Notes: generated by a model not told the origin, from the letters alone. Positions 24,562 to 31,718 are shown, counted from the first letter of the stretch. The stretch is 43,183 nt of DNA from UBA3210 sp963623095 (GCA_963623095.1 CAVFKD010000013.1:1-43183); one strand, 5' to 3'. Program-made: numbers and translations.

Positions 24562-24667
24562 AACTATTTTAAATTAATTATCTTTGATAATTAAAAATCG
24601 TTAAATTATTTTTCTTATTTTTTTATATCATATCGAATTATCGGATTTTATCGTATTTTTTGCATAA

Positions 24668-24696
24668 TAAAAAGGCATATCACTACTAATATGCCT
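24668..24696 (-). terminator. Intrinsic terminator of tRNA-Ser
   Basis: AGGCATAT / ATATGCCT with an 8-nt loop, then TTTTTATTAT on the minus strand, 12 bases past the tRNA 3' end. Confidence 0.75.
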
Positions 24697-24707
24697 CAAT
24701 CTTCTTA

Positions 24708-24794
24708 TGGCGGAGAAAGAGGGATTTGAACCCCCGCGGATCACTCCCTGTCAGTTTTCGAAACTGATCTCTTCGGCCACTTGAGTATTTCTCC
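24708..24794 (-). tRNA. tRNA-Ser (anticodon CGA)
   Basis: 87 nt with encoded CCA. Acceptor GGAGAAA / TTTCTCC, anticodon stem TCAGT/ACTGA around TTCGAAA (anticodon CGA, codon TCG), a long variable arm (GGGAGTGATCCGCGG region) typical of class II tRNA, and T loop TTCAAAT. Confidence 0.96.
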
Positions 24795-24802
24795 GTTTCT
24801 AC

Positions 24803-24811
24803 ATTATATCA
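24803..24811 (-). promoter_or_regulatory. Extended -10 promoter of tRNA-Ser
   Basis: TGATATAAT on the minus strand, ending 9 bases before the tRNA 5' end. No good -35 is seen. Confidence 0.55.
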
Positions 24812-24845
24812 TAATGGATTAATTAAAAGAAAATATTTTCTTTCG

Positions 24846-24864
24846 TTTGATATAGTATATCAAA
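24846..24864. promoter_or_regulatory. 19-base perfect palindrome over the promoter of the GGDEF/EAL-like gene
   Basis: TTTGATATA-G-TATATCAAA. It covers the -35 and half the spacer of the promoter at 24847-24875, the usual place for a repressor operator. Confidence 0.55.
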
Positions 24865-24875
24865 TTGTCTATAAT
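24847..24875 (+). promoter_or_regulatory. Promoter of the GGDEF/EAL-like gene
   Basis: TTGATA (24847-24852), 17 bases, TATAAT (24870-24875). The start codon at 24893 lies only 17 bases beyond, so the leader is very short. Confidence 0.65.
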
Positions 24876-24892
24876 TAATTAGAGGTATCGAT

Positions 24893-26626
24893 ATGGACAA
24901 GATTATTAAATTTTTTGAAAATCTAAATTTTGATAAATTTCTTAGTTATTTAAAAGACTATCGATTTTGGATTGTCATCGGAGCTATTCTTTTATTAATC
25001 ATCTTATGCATCAGCATTATAGTTTATTACCGAAAAGATTATAAAAGAATTGCATTAAATAACGATGATTTTAATACTAGATATTTTGCAATACATTATG
25101 ATGATCAATTCGTTTACGCGGTTGATAATAATGATTTAACGAATAAAAAAAGAGAAAACATTGATTGGTTTTATTCTTCATTCGTATCGCAAGACAAATT
25201 AAGAGTTGTTGTTTGGTTAAATGCTTTAAAGAACAAAAACACAAATGTTTCAAACTTTTTAGAAGTTCATACCAAAATTAAATATCCAAAAAGAAATATT
25301 TACACTATTCTTACTGTTACAAGTATCAATTATGAAAAAAAGATTATTCATATTGAATCTAGAATATTCCCTAATATTAAAAAATCGCGTAAAGAATTAG
25401 GCATCAAATTGAATATTAAAAATGAAAGAGATATGCCAACATTATTAAAAAATAATATTGATTCTCCTTGTACAATGTTCATGTGTCAATTATTTAATAA
25501 AGATACAAACTTTTCTAAATTAAATAGTATTTTAATTACTATAGTAATGTCTAAGTTATTAAAATTCACTTCTAAAACAAGATATATTTGTTCAACTGAA
25601 AATAACAGTATTGTCCTAGTAAGTTTCAATAATTGCAGTGATAAAGAAGTTTCAATATTAGGAAATAAACTCGCAAAAGAAGTTTCAAAGGTATTATTCC
25701 TAAGTTCATTATCAAATAATATTTCATTTAAAATCGGTGTTATTAAAGATAGCCAAAGAGATTATGATTTCTATAGTTTAGTTACTATTGGTGAAGAAAT
25801 TACAAACTACGCTCATCATAATCAATTATCAACAAACATTATTGTCTATAATCCAAATATGTCATATCAAATTGAAGAAGATTCTGAAGATGTTGATGAA
25901 TTAAAGTTAATTATGAAGGATGGTTTATTCACTCATACAATCACTCCTATTATCAATACTAAAGGTCAAACATTCGGATATGATGTAACATTTAATGTAT
26001 TATCAGAAAGAATTAAATCATTCGAGCAAGCACAAAAAATTGCAGTAGAAAACAATTACACTTTAGAATTAGAATCAATATTATATAGAACTGCCCATTC
26101 AATATTCATTGGACACGCACCAAAAACATATCAATATATCTTATTTGATATCAAACCAAATTGTTGTAACTTTATTAAAGATATTATCGCGAATAACGAT
26201 ACAGCTAAAAAAGCATTAACAATCTTTGTTTTAAAAGATTACGATGTTAATCAAGAAATTGTTCAAGAATTAAAAGATTTCGAATCACAAGGAATAAATT
26301 TTGCTTTAGAGATTACTTCATCAACCTTATCTTTACAAGCGGAAGATTTAAAAATATTCCCTTACTTCGTAATTAGAGAAAATACATTCATCGGTTCATT
26401 CACAGGTCAAAACTTAGCGTTCTTTAGTGATATGATTAATAGAATCTCCTCTTACAGAGGAAAAATTATTGCAACAGGCGTATCTACCTGGTCAACTATT
26501 GAAACATTATTAAGCTTAAATATTAATCTTATTGCAAGTAAGCAATTCGCTCAATCTAACGATGAAATCCCTTCAATTGATAGTAAGAAGATTGAAAAGT
26601 TATTAGCCCTTAAAAATCAAAAATAG
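24893..26626 (+). CDS. Membrane protein with degenerate GGDEF and EAL domains
   Basis: 577 aa. One membrane segment at about 25-46 (FWIVIGAILLLIILCISIIVYY), a PAS-sized region of unknown fold (about 55-185), a GGDEF-like fold (about 190-320) where the signature position reads STENN (RYICSTENNSIVLVSF), and an EAL-like domain (about 335-570). In the latter, ITPIINTKGQTFGYDVTF corresponds to YQPIVxLxTGxxxGxEAL, but the EAL motif is DVT, and the LFDIKPN and later segments lack the metal-binding residues. So neither cyclic-di-GMP synthesis nor hydrolysis is expected. It may bind a ligand or scaffold other proteins. Own promoter with a palindromic operator; ends in a shared terminator. Domain reading is by pattern only. 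Confidence 0.65.
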   Translation: MDKIIKFFENLNFDKFLSYLKDYRFWIVIGAILLLIILCISIIVYYRKDYKRIALNNDDFNTRYFAIHYDDQFVYAVDNNDLTNKKRENIDWFYSSFVSQDKLRVVVWLNALKNKNTNVSNFLEVHTKIKYPKRNIYTILTVTSINYEKKIIHIESRIFPNIKKSRKELGIKLNIKNERDMPTLLKNNIDSPCTMFMCQLFNKDTNFSKLNSILITIVMSKLLKFTSKTRYICSTENNSIVLVSFNNCSDKEVSILGNKLAKEVSKVLFLSSLSNNISFKIGVIKDSQRDYDFYSLVTIGEEITNYAHHNQLSTNIIVYNPNMSYQIEEDSEDVDELKLIMKDGLFTHTITPIINTKGQTFGYDVTFNVLSERIKSFEQAQKIAVENNYTLELESILYRTAHSIFIGHAPKTYQYILFDIKPNCCNFIKDIIANNDTAKKALTIFVLKDYDVNQEIVQELKDFESQGINFALEITSSTLSLQAEDLKIFPYFVIRENTFIGSFTGQNLAFFSDMINRISSYRGKIIATGVSTWSTIETLLSLNINLIASKQFAQSNDEIPSIDSKKIEKLLALKNQK

Positions 26627-26653
26627 ATTCACAAAATGTGAATCTATTTTTTT
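26621..26653. terminator. Bidirectional terminator holding both stop codons
   Basis: AAATAGATTCACA-AAA-TGTGAATCTATTT, 13-bp perfect stem, with T runs on both strands. The TAG of the plus-strand gene (24893-26626) is in one arm and the TAG of the minus-strand gene (26644-27261) in the other. Confidence 0.85.
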
Positions 26654-27261
26654 GCTTTATTCGCGTTATTTTTTTGATAGATTAAATGAACTAAACTATC
26701 TAATTGTATTTGATCAATTGCTTGTATATTCTCTTTTTCTCTTTCACAGATATATCCGTATATTTCACTTTCATTTAATATTTCAAGATTCTTTGGCATG
26801 CCTTCGATATCATCAATTAAGCATGAATCATTACATACGCAGATTCCTACAAATAAATCTTGATCCTTTACGTTAAGAGCGCTTATAAGATAATCAAGTC
26901 TTGCTTTATGTAATAGCATTGGATTCTTTCCAAGAGTCTTTGTATTGTTTTCATCATATTTGAACCATTGTTCATCTTGGAATTTTCCAGATAATCCACC
27001 TTTTAAAGGTAAATTAGAAATACAATAAATATATTTGTTACCGAATAATATATGATTGAAATGAATAGTTTTTGTATCAATTGTTATTTCAACATTGTTA
27101 ATTAAATAAAAATCTTTATCTTTTGCGACTTGGTATACGTATTCATAGACACGTTTAAAAAATTGTTTATCATCTTGATGTTGTTTAATAATAGGCATCA
27201 ATAAAACAATTAATGAAACGATTAAAAATAATACAACAAAACCAATCGCGAAAATTAACAT
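26644..27261 (-). CDS. Membrane-anchored NERD-like protein without the nuclease residues
   Basis: 205 aa. N-terminal membrane anchor (about 2-24), then a NERD-type core: FNHILFGNKYIYCISNLPLKGGLSG followed by W and KNPMLLHKARLDYLISAL. In NERD nucleases the core reads IDHIlv..GIfvIETKN..G, with Asp, Glu and Lys as the PD-(D/E)XK active site. Here they are Asn69, Ser82 and Leu84, so all three are lost. Probably a binding or structural protein. It follows deoD by 12 bases and is likely co-transcribed. The NERD resemblance is by eye; other restriction-endonuclease-like families are possible. Confidence 0.55.
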   Translation of the reverse strand: MLIFAIGFVVLFLIVSLIVLLMPIIKQHQDDKQFFKRVYEYVYQVAKDKDFYLINNVEITIDTKTIHFNHILFGNKYIYCISNLPLKGGLSGKFQDEQWFKYDENNTKTLGKNPMLLHKARLDYLISALNVKDQDLFVGICVCNDSCLIDDIEGMPKNLEILNESEIYGYICEREKENIQAIDQIQLDSLVHLIYQKNNANKAKK

Positions 27262-27273
27262 ATTGAAAATATC

Positions 27274-27975
27274 CTATGCAATTTCTAATGCAACTTCCAT
27301 CATTTGTTTAAATGATGTTTGTCTTTCTTCTGCGGTAGTTTCTTCTTTTGATGTGAATGAATCAGATACTGTTAAAATGCAAAGTGCTTTTTTACCTAAA
27401 TAAGCTGCAGTTGAATATAATGCATATGATTCCATTTCTACTGCCATACAGCCCATTTTAGCCCATTTCTTCCACATTTCTGGTTGATCGTTATAGAAAA
27501 TATCACTTGATAAAATATTTCCTACATGGACTGGGAATTTCTTTTCTAGGCATACATCGTATGCTTTCTTTAATAAGTCAAAGTCTGCAATCGCGGAAAA
27601 TGTTCCTGGTAATCCATATTGGTGTGACCAATTTGAATTAGTACATGCGCCTTGCGCTAAAATTAAATCATATAATTTGCATTCAGGGATGTAAGCTCCG
27701 CAGCTACCGATACGAATGATATTTTTAACGCCATAGAATGCGTATAATTCGTAACAATAAATACCAATTGAAGGCATACCCATGCCTGATCCCATAACTG
27801 ATACTTTCTTGCCTTTGTAATAACCTGTGTAAGCTAAAGCGTTTCTTACTCCATTTACTAATTTAGCATCTTCTAAGAATGTTTCTGCGATAAATTTTGC
27901 TCTTAATGGGTCTCCTGGTAATAAGACTGTTTCTGCAAAATCTCCCATTGATGCACTGTTGTGTGGTGTTGCCAT
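27274..27975 (-). CDS. deoD: Purine nucleoside phosphorylase, DeoD type
   Basis: Phosphorolysis of purine (deoxy)nucleosides to base and (deoxy)ribose 1-phosphate; hexameric family. 233 aa. Blocks: MATPHNSA, LLPGDPLRAKFIAETFL, VSVMGSGMGMPSIGIY, IIRIGSCGAY, MAVEMESYALY (purine/ribose site) and LTVSDSF with the catalytic Asp. AGGAGG 5 bases before the ATG. With upp it gives purine and pyrimidine salvage in one window. Confidence 0.96.
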   Translation of the reverse strand: MATPHNSASMGDFAETVLLPGDPLRAKFIAETFLEDAKLVNGVRNALAYTGYYKGKKVSVMGSGMGMPSIGIYCYELYAFYGVKNIIRIGSCGAYIPECKLYDLILAQGACTNSNWSHQYGLPGTFSAIADFDLLKKAYDVCLEKKFPVHVGNILSSDIFYNDQPEMWKKWAKMGCMAVEMESYALYSTAAYLGKKALCILTVSDSFTSKEETTAEERQTSFKQMMEVALEIA

Positions 27976-28001
27976 ATTTTTCCTCCTATAGTGTATGTTT
28001 T

Positions 28002-28010
28002 TATTATACC
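28002..28010 (-). promoter_or_regulatory. Extended -10 promoter of deoD
   Basis: TGGTATAAT on the minus strand, 27 bases before the ATG; -35 is weak (TTATAT). Confidence 0.5.
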
Positions 28011-28067
28011 AAATATTTTAAAAAATATAACCCTTTAATTATATTAATTAAAGTGAAATGTGGTTTA

Positions 28068-28097
28068 AAAAAGAAAAATCTCCAGATTGGAGATTTT
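28068..28097 (-). terminator. Intrinsic terminator of the HD-GYP gene
   Basis: AAAATCTCCA-GAT-TGGAGATTTT, 10-bp stem with a 3-nt loop, then a minus-strand TTTTTCTTTTTT. One base after the stop codon at 28099. Confidence 0.8.
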
Positions 28098-28098
28098 C

Positions 28099-29958
28099 CT
28101 ATTCATATTTATTGTTTCTATATACAGAAATATAAACACTTTTTCTTTCTTCGTTTAAGATATATCTGATTTTTCTATAATTCTCTTCATTATCTAATGT
28201 ATTTACAATAATTGGAGAATATCTAGTTCCTGAACCATTTTTCAATTCTTGATAAATAGTTTCTAATGGTTTTGCGATTGTATAGCTTCTTCCAATAAAG
28301 TCAGTTGCGGCATCTAATGAATCCGCGACAGATAAAGCATCTACAATTGGTTTAATATGACTTGGACAAACTTCTACATTATATGGATATCCACCTTTAT
28401 TATCATAAGTTTTATGATGGTATAAAGCCGCGAGAGCTAAGTCATGTTCGTTTAAAGATTCAAGAGTTTGGCTACCAAAGATTGTATGGTTTTTAACACA
28501 TTCAAATTCTTCATCAATTAAGCCACGTTCATATGTACTAATATATGATAAAACTAAGGTTTTACCTACGTCATGATATAGTCCACATTCATAAGCAAAA
28601 TTACAAATTTGTTCTTTAGAATTTAATACTTCATCTACATTAGAAGTATTTAAAACACCTATAAAATATTCAGGATTGCTTTCAAGAGTAAAAGTAACTA
28701 AATTTCTAGTTAATATTGCGACCATCAATGAATGTACATAAGTTGGTTTATGGCAATAAATAATATGATTTAAAATATGTTTTGTACCTGTTTTTAAATC
28801 CATAGCTTGAATTAAAGTATAATTAGAAAGAACATTATTAATTAATGAAGGATAATCTCTTTCATTGATTACTTCTACATAATTTAATGCTTTATATTTT
28901 GCTGCGTTAATTCTTGGTTCTAATAATTTATATTCATTTTCAGGCAATAAATTTGAATATTCAATCATAAATGGTGTATTAGAAATAATTGATCTTACAG
29001 TTAATGGTGAAGAATCTTTACTATCCGCGCTTTCAATTTCATTTAATAAGTATTCTACAACTTCCATTACAGATCCTTTATTATAATGATATCTAGTCGC
29101 TCTTACTAAATAGTCAATACGCCAATTTTGTAATCTATTTTCTTCTTTTACAAATTTCTTTTTTCTTGCGTTGACATATTGCATTGATTCATACATTATG
29201 GAAGCAATTTTTTTGTCAGTTTCATCATAATCTTCATATTTTTTATTTCTTATATAATGCATTAATGATGGTGTATCTAAACATAATGAATAAATTAAAT
29301 TTTCAAAAGGAATATCAGGATTCATTTCTTGATATTTTTTAGATGTGAAAACATTCATAGTTTCTTCAAAAACTGAAAGGTATTGGTTGATTCCTTCTGA
29401 TAATCTAGTATCAAGACCTAATTTTCTATTTCCTAAACAACGGAGCAAATAAAATCTAGTTTTGGTATCATATTGTTCATATTTTGAAAAATAATTATCA
29501 ATCGCTTCACTAAAATAGTTAATTACCTTTTTTCTAAATGATGGCGCATCATATCCTTTAGATGATAAATTGACATAGAATAAGCAAATTCCAGCATTAT
29601 ACATTTCTTCAATAATAAAAGGTTCATCATTTTTTTCTTTTGCGTATTCTAATAATAATTTATGTATTGAATATGCAATTCCATTATCTTTACTTAATGA
29701 ATAAGAAAATACTTTGCTTGCGAAATATTTTAAATCTTCAATTTCTTCTAAAGTTAGTTCACTAGCATTTTTATCGAAAATAATTTCTTTTAAAATTTTC
29801 TTATTTTTATTCATGTCTTGGAAACGTAATTCAGCATTGGATTTAATTGTCTCAACAAGTTCATCATTAGTTAAGCCAATAGGATTTAAATCCTTACCTA
29901 AATTACGACATTCATCCATCAAAGAAAGATAACAATCTATTTTTTCTCTGTTTGTCAT
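28099..29958 (-). CDS. HD-GYP-type HD-domain phosphohydrolase with a long helical N-terminus
   Basis: 619 aa from the ATG at 29958, which has GGTGGTGAT in the right place; a longer reading to 30003 lacks a ribosome site. Residues 1 to about 390 are helical, without a recognised domain, and have no membrane segment. The last third is an HD-GYP-like domain: VHSLMVAILTRNL (first His), GLYHDVGKTLV (HD), VKNHTIFGSQTL, ALYHHKTYDNKGGYP (HH and GYP motifs, but HHK where HHE is usual), DALSVADSLDAATDFIGRSY. HD-GYP enzymes hydrolyse cyclic-di-GMP or related dinucleotides. Substrate here is unproven. Confidence 0.75.
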   Translation of the reverse strand: MTNREKIDCYLSLMDECRNLGKDLNPIGLTNDELVETIKSNAELRFQDMNKNKKILKEIIFDKNASELTLEEIEDLKYFASKVFSYSLSKDNGIAYSIHKLLLEYAKEKNDEPFIIEEMYNAGICLFYVNLSSKGYDAPSFRKKVINYFSEAIDNYFSKYEQYDTKTRFYLLRCLGNRKLGLDTRLSEGINQYLSVFEETMNVFTSKKYQEMNPDIPFENLIYSLCLDTPSLMHYIRNKKYEDYDETDKKIASIMYESMQYVNARKKKFVKEENRLQNWRIDYLVRATRYHYNKGSVMEVVEYLLNEIESADSKDSSPLTVRSIISNTPFMIEYSNLLPENEYKLLEPRINAAKYKALNYVEVINERDYPSLINNVLSNYTLIQAMDLKTGTKHILNHIIYCHKPTYVHSLMVAILTRNLVTFTLESNPEYFIGVLNTSNVDEVLNSKEQICNFAYECGLYHDVGKTLVLSYISTYERGLIDEEFECVKNHTIFGSQTLESLNEHDLALAALYHHKTYDNKGGYPYNVEVCPSHIKPIVDALSVADSLDAATDFIGRSYTIAKPLETIYQELKNGSGTRYSPIIVNTLDNEENYRKIRYILNEERKSVYISVYRNNKYE

Positions 29959-30079
29959 AAAAATCACCACCCTTATTATAAGTGATAAGTTCATATATAA
30001 CATATATAAGCTTTCATAACTACCTATTAATATTATATACTAGCGGTAAAAATTTATGATATATTTTTAACAAAAACCG

Positions 30080-30838
30080 TTATTTTTCATTATTTAATTC
30101 TTCTAAAATATCATTATTGTAGAATTTAACGCATAAAATCGGCCATTTTACTTTCGAATAATTTCGGTCCCTACTTTGTAATTTTCTTCCTGATGGTTGA
30201 TATATAAGTCCACCAAAATGAATATTTTTATCATCAGGTTTCTTTTCTTTTAAAATCATATCGTATATTTCGTTTGTATCCAGTAAGAACCCTTGTTCTG
30301 GATTGCCATAATAAAAATAATCCATTGGTTCTCTTCCAGGGTTATTTCCCCTTATAATTGTGTGGTAGACAAATTTTTTAATAAGTTCTTTATTGGAATT
30401 TATTTCTTCATTAGCCTGAATAATATAATCTCTGTATTTTTCTATTATTTCATCTTTAGTTAAAGGGTTATCTTTATTTCCCAATTTATCAGTAACACCA
30501 AAATGGTACAAAGAAATAATGTGTCTAGTACGACTACTTAATCCTAATTTTTTTAAAAATTGAAAAAAGTCATAATAGTATTCTTGATGGACTGATGGAT
30601 TAGTTCCAGATTTAACTGAAACATTAATCTTTGATTGATGACATTTAATAGTAATATCCGGTTTCGCTCTTCTATCATCATATAAAAAAGCTTTTATGAG
30701 ATCATTATTATCAACAAATGGAAACATTCTTTTAATGTTTTCTTGCCACATAGGGCTAAGATCTTTAAATCTTTTGTTATTTAATACCTCACAAATATTT
30801 TTTTCATTTTTTTCGCCAATATTAGTTATTTTAACCAT
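30080..30838 (-). CDS. Orphan PD-(D/E)XK-like nuclease, possibly a restriction endonuclease
   Basis: 252 aa, soluble. I do not recognise the exact family. GEKNEKNICEVLNN at the start and KPDITIKCHQSKINVSVKSG (about 59-78) resemble the alpha-beta core of PD-(D/E)XK nucleases: Pro60-Asp61, then Ser74-x-Lys76 at the (D/E)xK position, Ser in place of the acidic residue. The rest (HIISLYHFGVTD, QGFLLDTNEIYDMIL, WPILCVKFYNNDILEEL) is mixed alpha/beta, as in restriction enzymes that recognise a short site. No methyltransferase is adjacent. It sits next to tRNA genes and a scrambled tRNA copy, a common place for acquired genes. Its ribosome site may be hidden in a hairpin (30849-30876). Confidence 0.5.
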   Translation of the reverse strand: MVKITNIGEKNEKNICEVLNNKRFKDLSPMWQENIKRMFPFVDNNDLIKAFLYDDRRAKPDITIKCHQSKINVSVKSGTNPSVHQEYYYDFFQFLKKLGLSSRTRHIISLYHFGVTDKLGNKDNPLTKDEIIEKYRDYIIQANEEINSNKELIKKFVYHTIIRGNNPGREPMDYFYYGNPEQGFLLDTNEIYDMILKEKKPDDKNIHFGGLIYQPSGRKLQSRDRNYSKVKWPILCVKFYNNDILEELNNEK

Positions 30839-30848
30839 AATTTTAATT

Positions 30849-30876
30849 AGCCTCCTTATAATAATCTTTTGAGGCT
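30849..30876 (-). promoter_or_regulatory. Hairpin that would sequester the ribosome site of the nuclease gene
   Basis: AGCCTC and GAGGCT (plus strand 30849-30854 and 30871-30876) pair across a 16-base loop. On the mRNA one arm is the AGGAGGCT ribosome site about 10 bases before the ATG, so folding would hide it. Confidence 0.35.
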
Positions 30877-30919
30877 TTTTAAAAAAAATCCTAAATAAAA
30901 ATTTATTTTTTTATTTTAT

Positions 30920-31010
30920 ACCGATCGGTCGTGGTTCGAGAAAAGATAGGACCATCCTTGCCTATTGATTGAGAAGAGCTTAACTCATATTCATGGGTCG
31001 AATCCTTGAC
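30920..31010 (+). pseudogene. Decayed, inverted partial copy of the tRNA-Asn/tRNA-Glu pair
   Basis: Read on the plus strand, this stretch matches the minus-strand tRNA pair at 31053-31180 with many small gaps. ACCGATCGGTCGTGG, TTCGAG, GATAGG and CCATCC match the 3' half of tRNA-Asn and the spacer. CCTATTG, GAGAAGAG, CTTAACTCA, ATTCATGGG and CGAATCC match tRNA-Glu in order. The anticodon arm of Glu is lost, so it cannot be a working tRNA. It faces the intact pair as an inverted repeat with about 40 bases between. Confidence 0.8.
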
Positions 31011-31013
31011 AAC

Positions 31014-31039
31014 AAAAAAAAGCACCTTTAACAGTGCTT
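31014..31039 (-). terminator. Intrinsic terminator of the tRNA-Asn/tRNA-Glu transcript
   Basis: AAGCAC / GTGCTT with an 8-nt loop followed on the minus strand by eight T. Confidence 0.7.
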
Positions 31040-31052
31040 CTAATTTCCTAAA

Positions 31053-31129
31053 TGGTGACCTATACGGGATTCGAACCCATGAATGCATGCGTGAAAGGCA
31101 TGTGAGTTAAGCCTCTTCTCCAATAGGCC
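31053..31129 (-). tRNA. tRNA-Glu (anticodon TTC)
   Basis: 77 nt with encoded CCA. Acceptor GGCCTAT / ATAGGTC, anticodon stem CATGC/GCATG around CTTTCAC (anticodon TTC), T arm ending GGGTTCGAATCCC. Lies 7 bases after tRNA-Asn in the same transcript. Confidence 0.96.
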
Positions 31130-31136
31130 AAAAGGA

Positions 31137-31212
31137 TGGCGCCTATCGAGGGACTCGAACCCACGACCGATCGGTTAACAGCCGATTGCTCTACCGACTG
31201 AGCTAGATAGGC
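31137..31212 (-). tRNA. tRNA-Asn (anticodon GTT)
   Basis: 76 nt with encoded CCA. Acceptor GCCTATC / GATAGGC, discriminator G, anticodon stem ATCGG/CCGAT around CTGTTAA (anticodon GTT), T loop TTCGAGT. Confidence 0.96.
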
Positions 31213-31250
31213 ACTTTGCCAAAAGCGTCACTGCGCTTCAAGCAAGTAGA

Positions 31251-31279
31251 ATGATATCATAGCAATCGGCTTAATGCAA
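31251..31279 (-). promoter_or_regulatory. Promoter of the tRNA-Asn/tRNA-Glu transcript
   Basis: TTGCAT (31274-31279), 17 bases, TATCAT (31251-31256) preceded by TG one base upstream (extended -10), minus strand. It begins about 15 bases after the ACP stop codon. I see no terminator between them. Confidence 0.65.
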
Positions 31280-31293
31280 GAGTTTTTTTTAAT

Positions 31294-31518
31294 TTAATTC
31301 ATTTTTTTCTCAATTGCTGAAATAATATCTTGAACCTTTGTGAAAGATAACATTTCATCGTTAGAAAATTCGATGTTATATTTCTCTTCCATTTCCATTA
31401 AAAGGTCGACAACATCAAGTGAATCAAGACCTAAATCTTTAATAGAACTGTTTAAAGTTACTTCCTTATTTTTTACAATTTTCTTTAATCCTTCAATTAC
31501 TTCTTCTGAAATATTCAT
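31294..31518 (-). CDS. Acyl carrier protein, third copy
   Basis: 74 aa; phosphopantetheine site Ser33 in DLGLDSLDVVDLLM, acidic helix II, so a normal FASII-type ACP. Stands alone with its own promoter (TGGTATAAT at 31547-31555) far from the fatty-acid operon. AAGGAG precedes the ATG. It may serve as the general acyl donor for phospholipid synthesis, with the operon ACPs tied to chain building; this is inference. Confidence 0.92.
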   Translation of the reverse strand: MNISEEVIEGLKKIVKNKEVTLNSSIKDLGLDSLDVVDLLMEMEEKYNIEFSNDEMLSFTKVQDIISAIEKKMN

Positions 31519-31546
31519 ATTTTTTAATCTCCTTAAGACATTTGAT

Positions 31547-31555
31547 ATTATACCA
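31547..31555 (-). promoter_or_regulatory. Extended -10 promoter of the third ACP gene
   Basis: TGGTATAAT on the minus strand with TTGTAT 17 bases upstream (31570-31575). The -10 is flanked by ATTTG and CAAAT, a weak inverted repeat. Confidence 0.55.
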
Positions 31556-31693
31556 AATACTTATTTTTTATACAAGATATCTATTTTTCTAATTATTATA
31601 TGGAATATTAGACAAAAAGTTGAATATTATTCATTATCTATAAGTTAGTTAAAACAAATCTTTTATTATTGTCCATATAATACTTTAATCTTA

Positions 31694-31718
31694 TGAACAA
31701 TATGTTATAATTTGTTCA
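31694..31718. promoter_or_regulatory. Palindromic operator candidate over the ABC importer promoter
   Basis: TGAACAA, 11 bases, TTGTTCA: 7-bp perfect arms. The TATAAT -10 lies in the gap. This is a likely repressor site, fitting a metal-controlled importer, but it is not a Fur or DtxR box that I recognise. Confidence 0.5.
31703..31711 (+). promoter_or_regulatory. Extended -10 promoter of the ABC importer
   Basis: TGTTATAAT, 31 bases before the ATG at 31743; no clear -35. AAAGGAG precedes the start. Confidence 0.55.

Noticed and set aside
27897..28169. 90-residue open frame on the plus strand
   Set aside because: Covers the deoD start, its promoter and the terminator of the HD-GYP gene; no independent support.
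30903..31088. 61-residue open frame on the minus strand
   Set aside because: It runs through the tRNA-Glu 3' end, a terminator and the decayed tRNA copy; no ribosome site and no protein-like composition.
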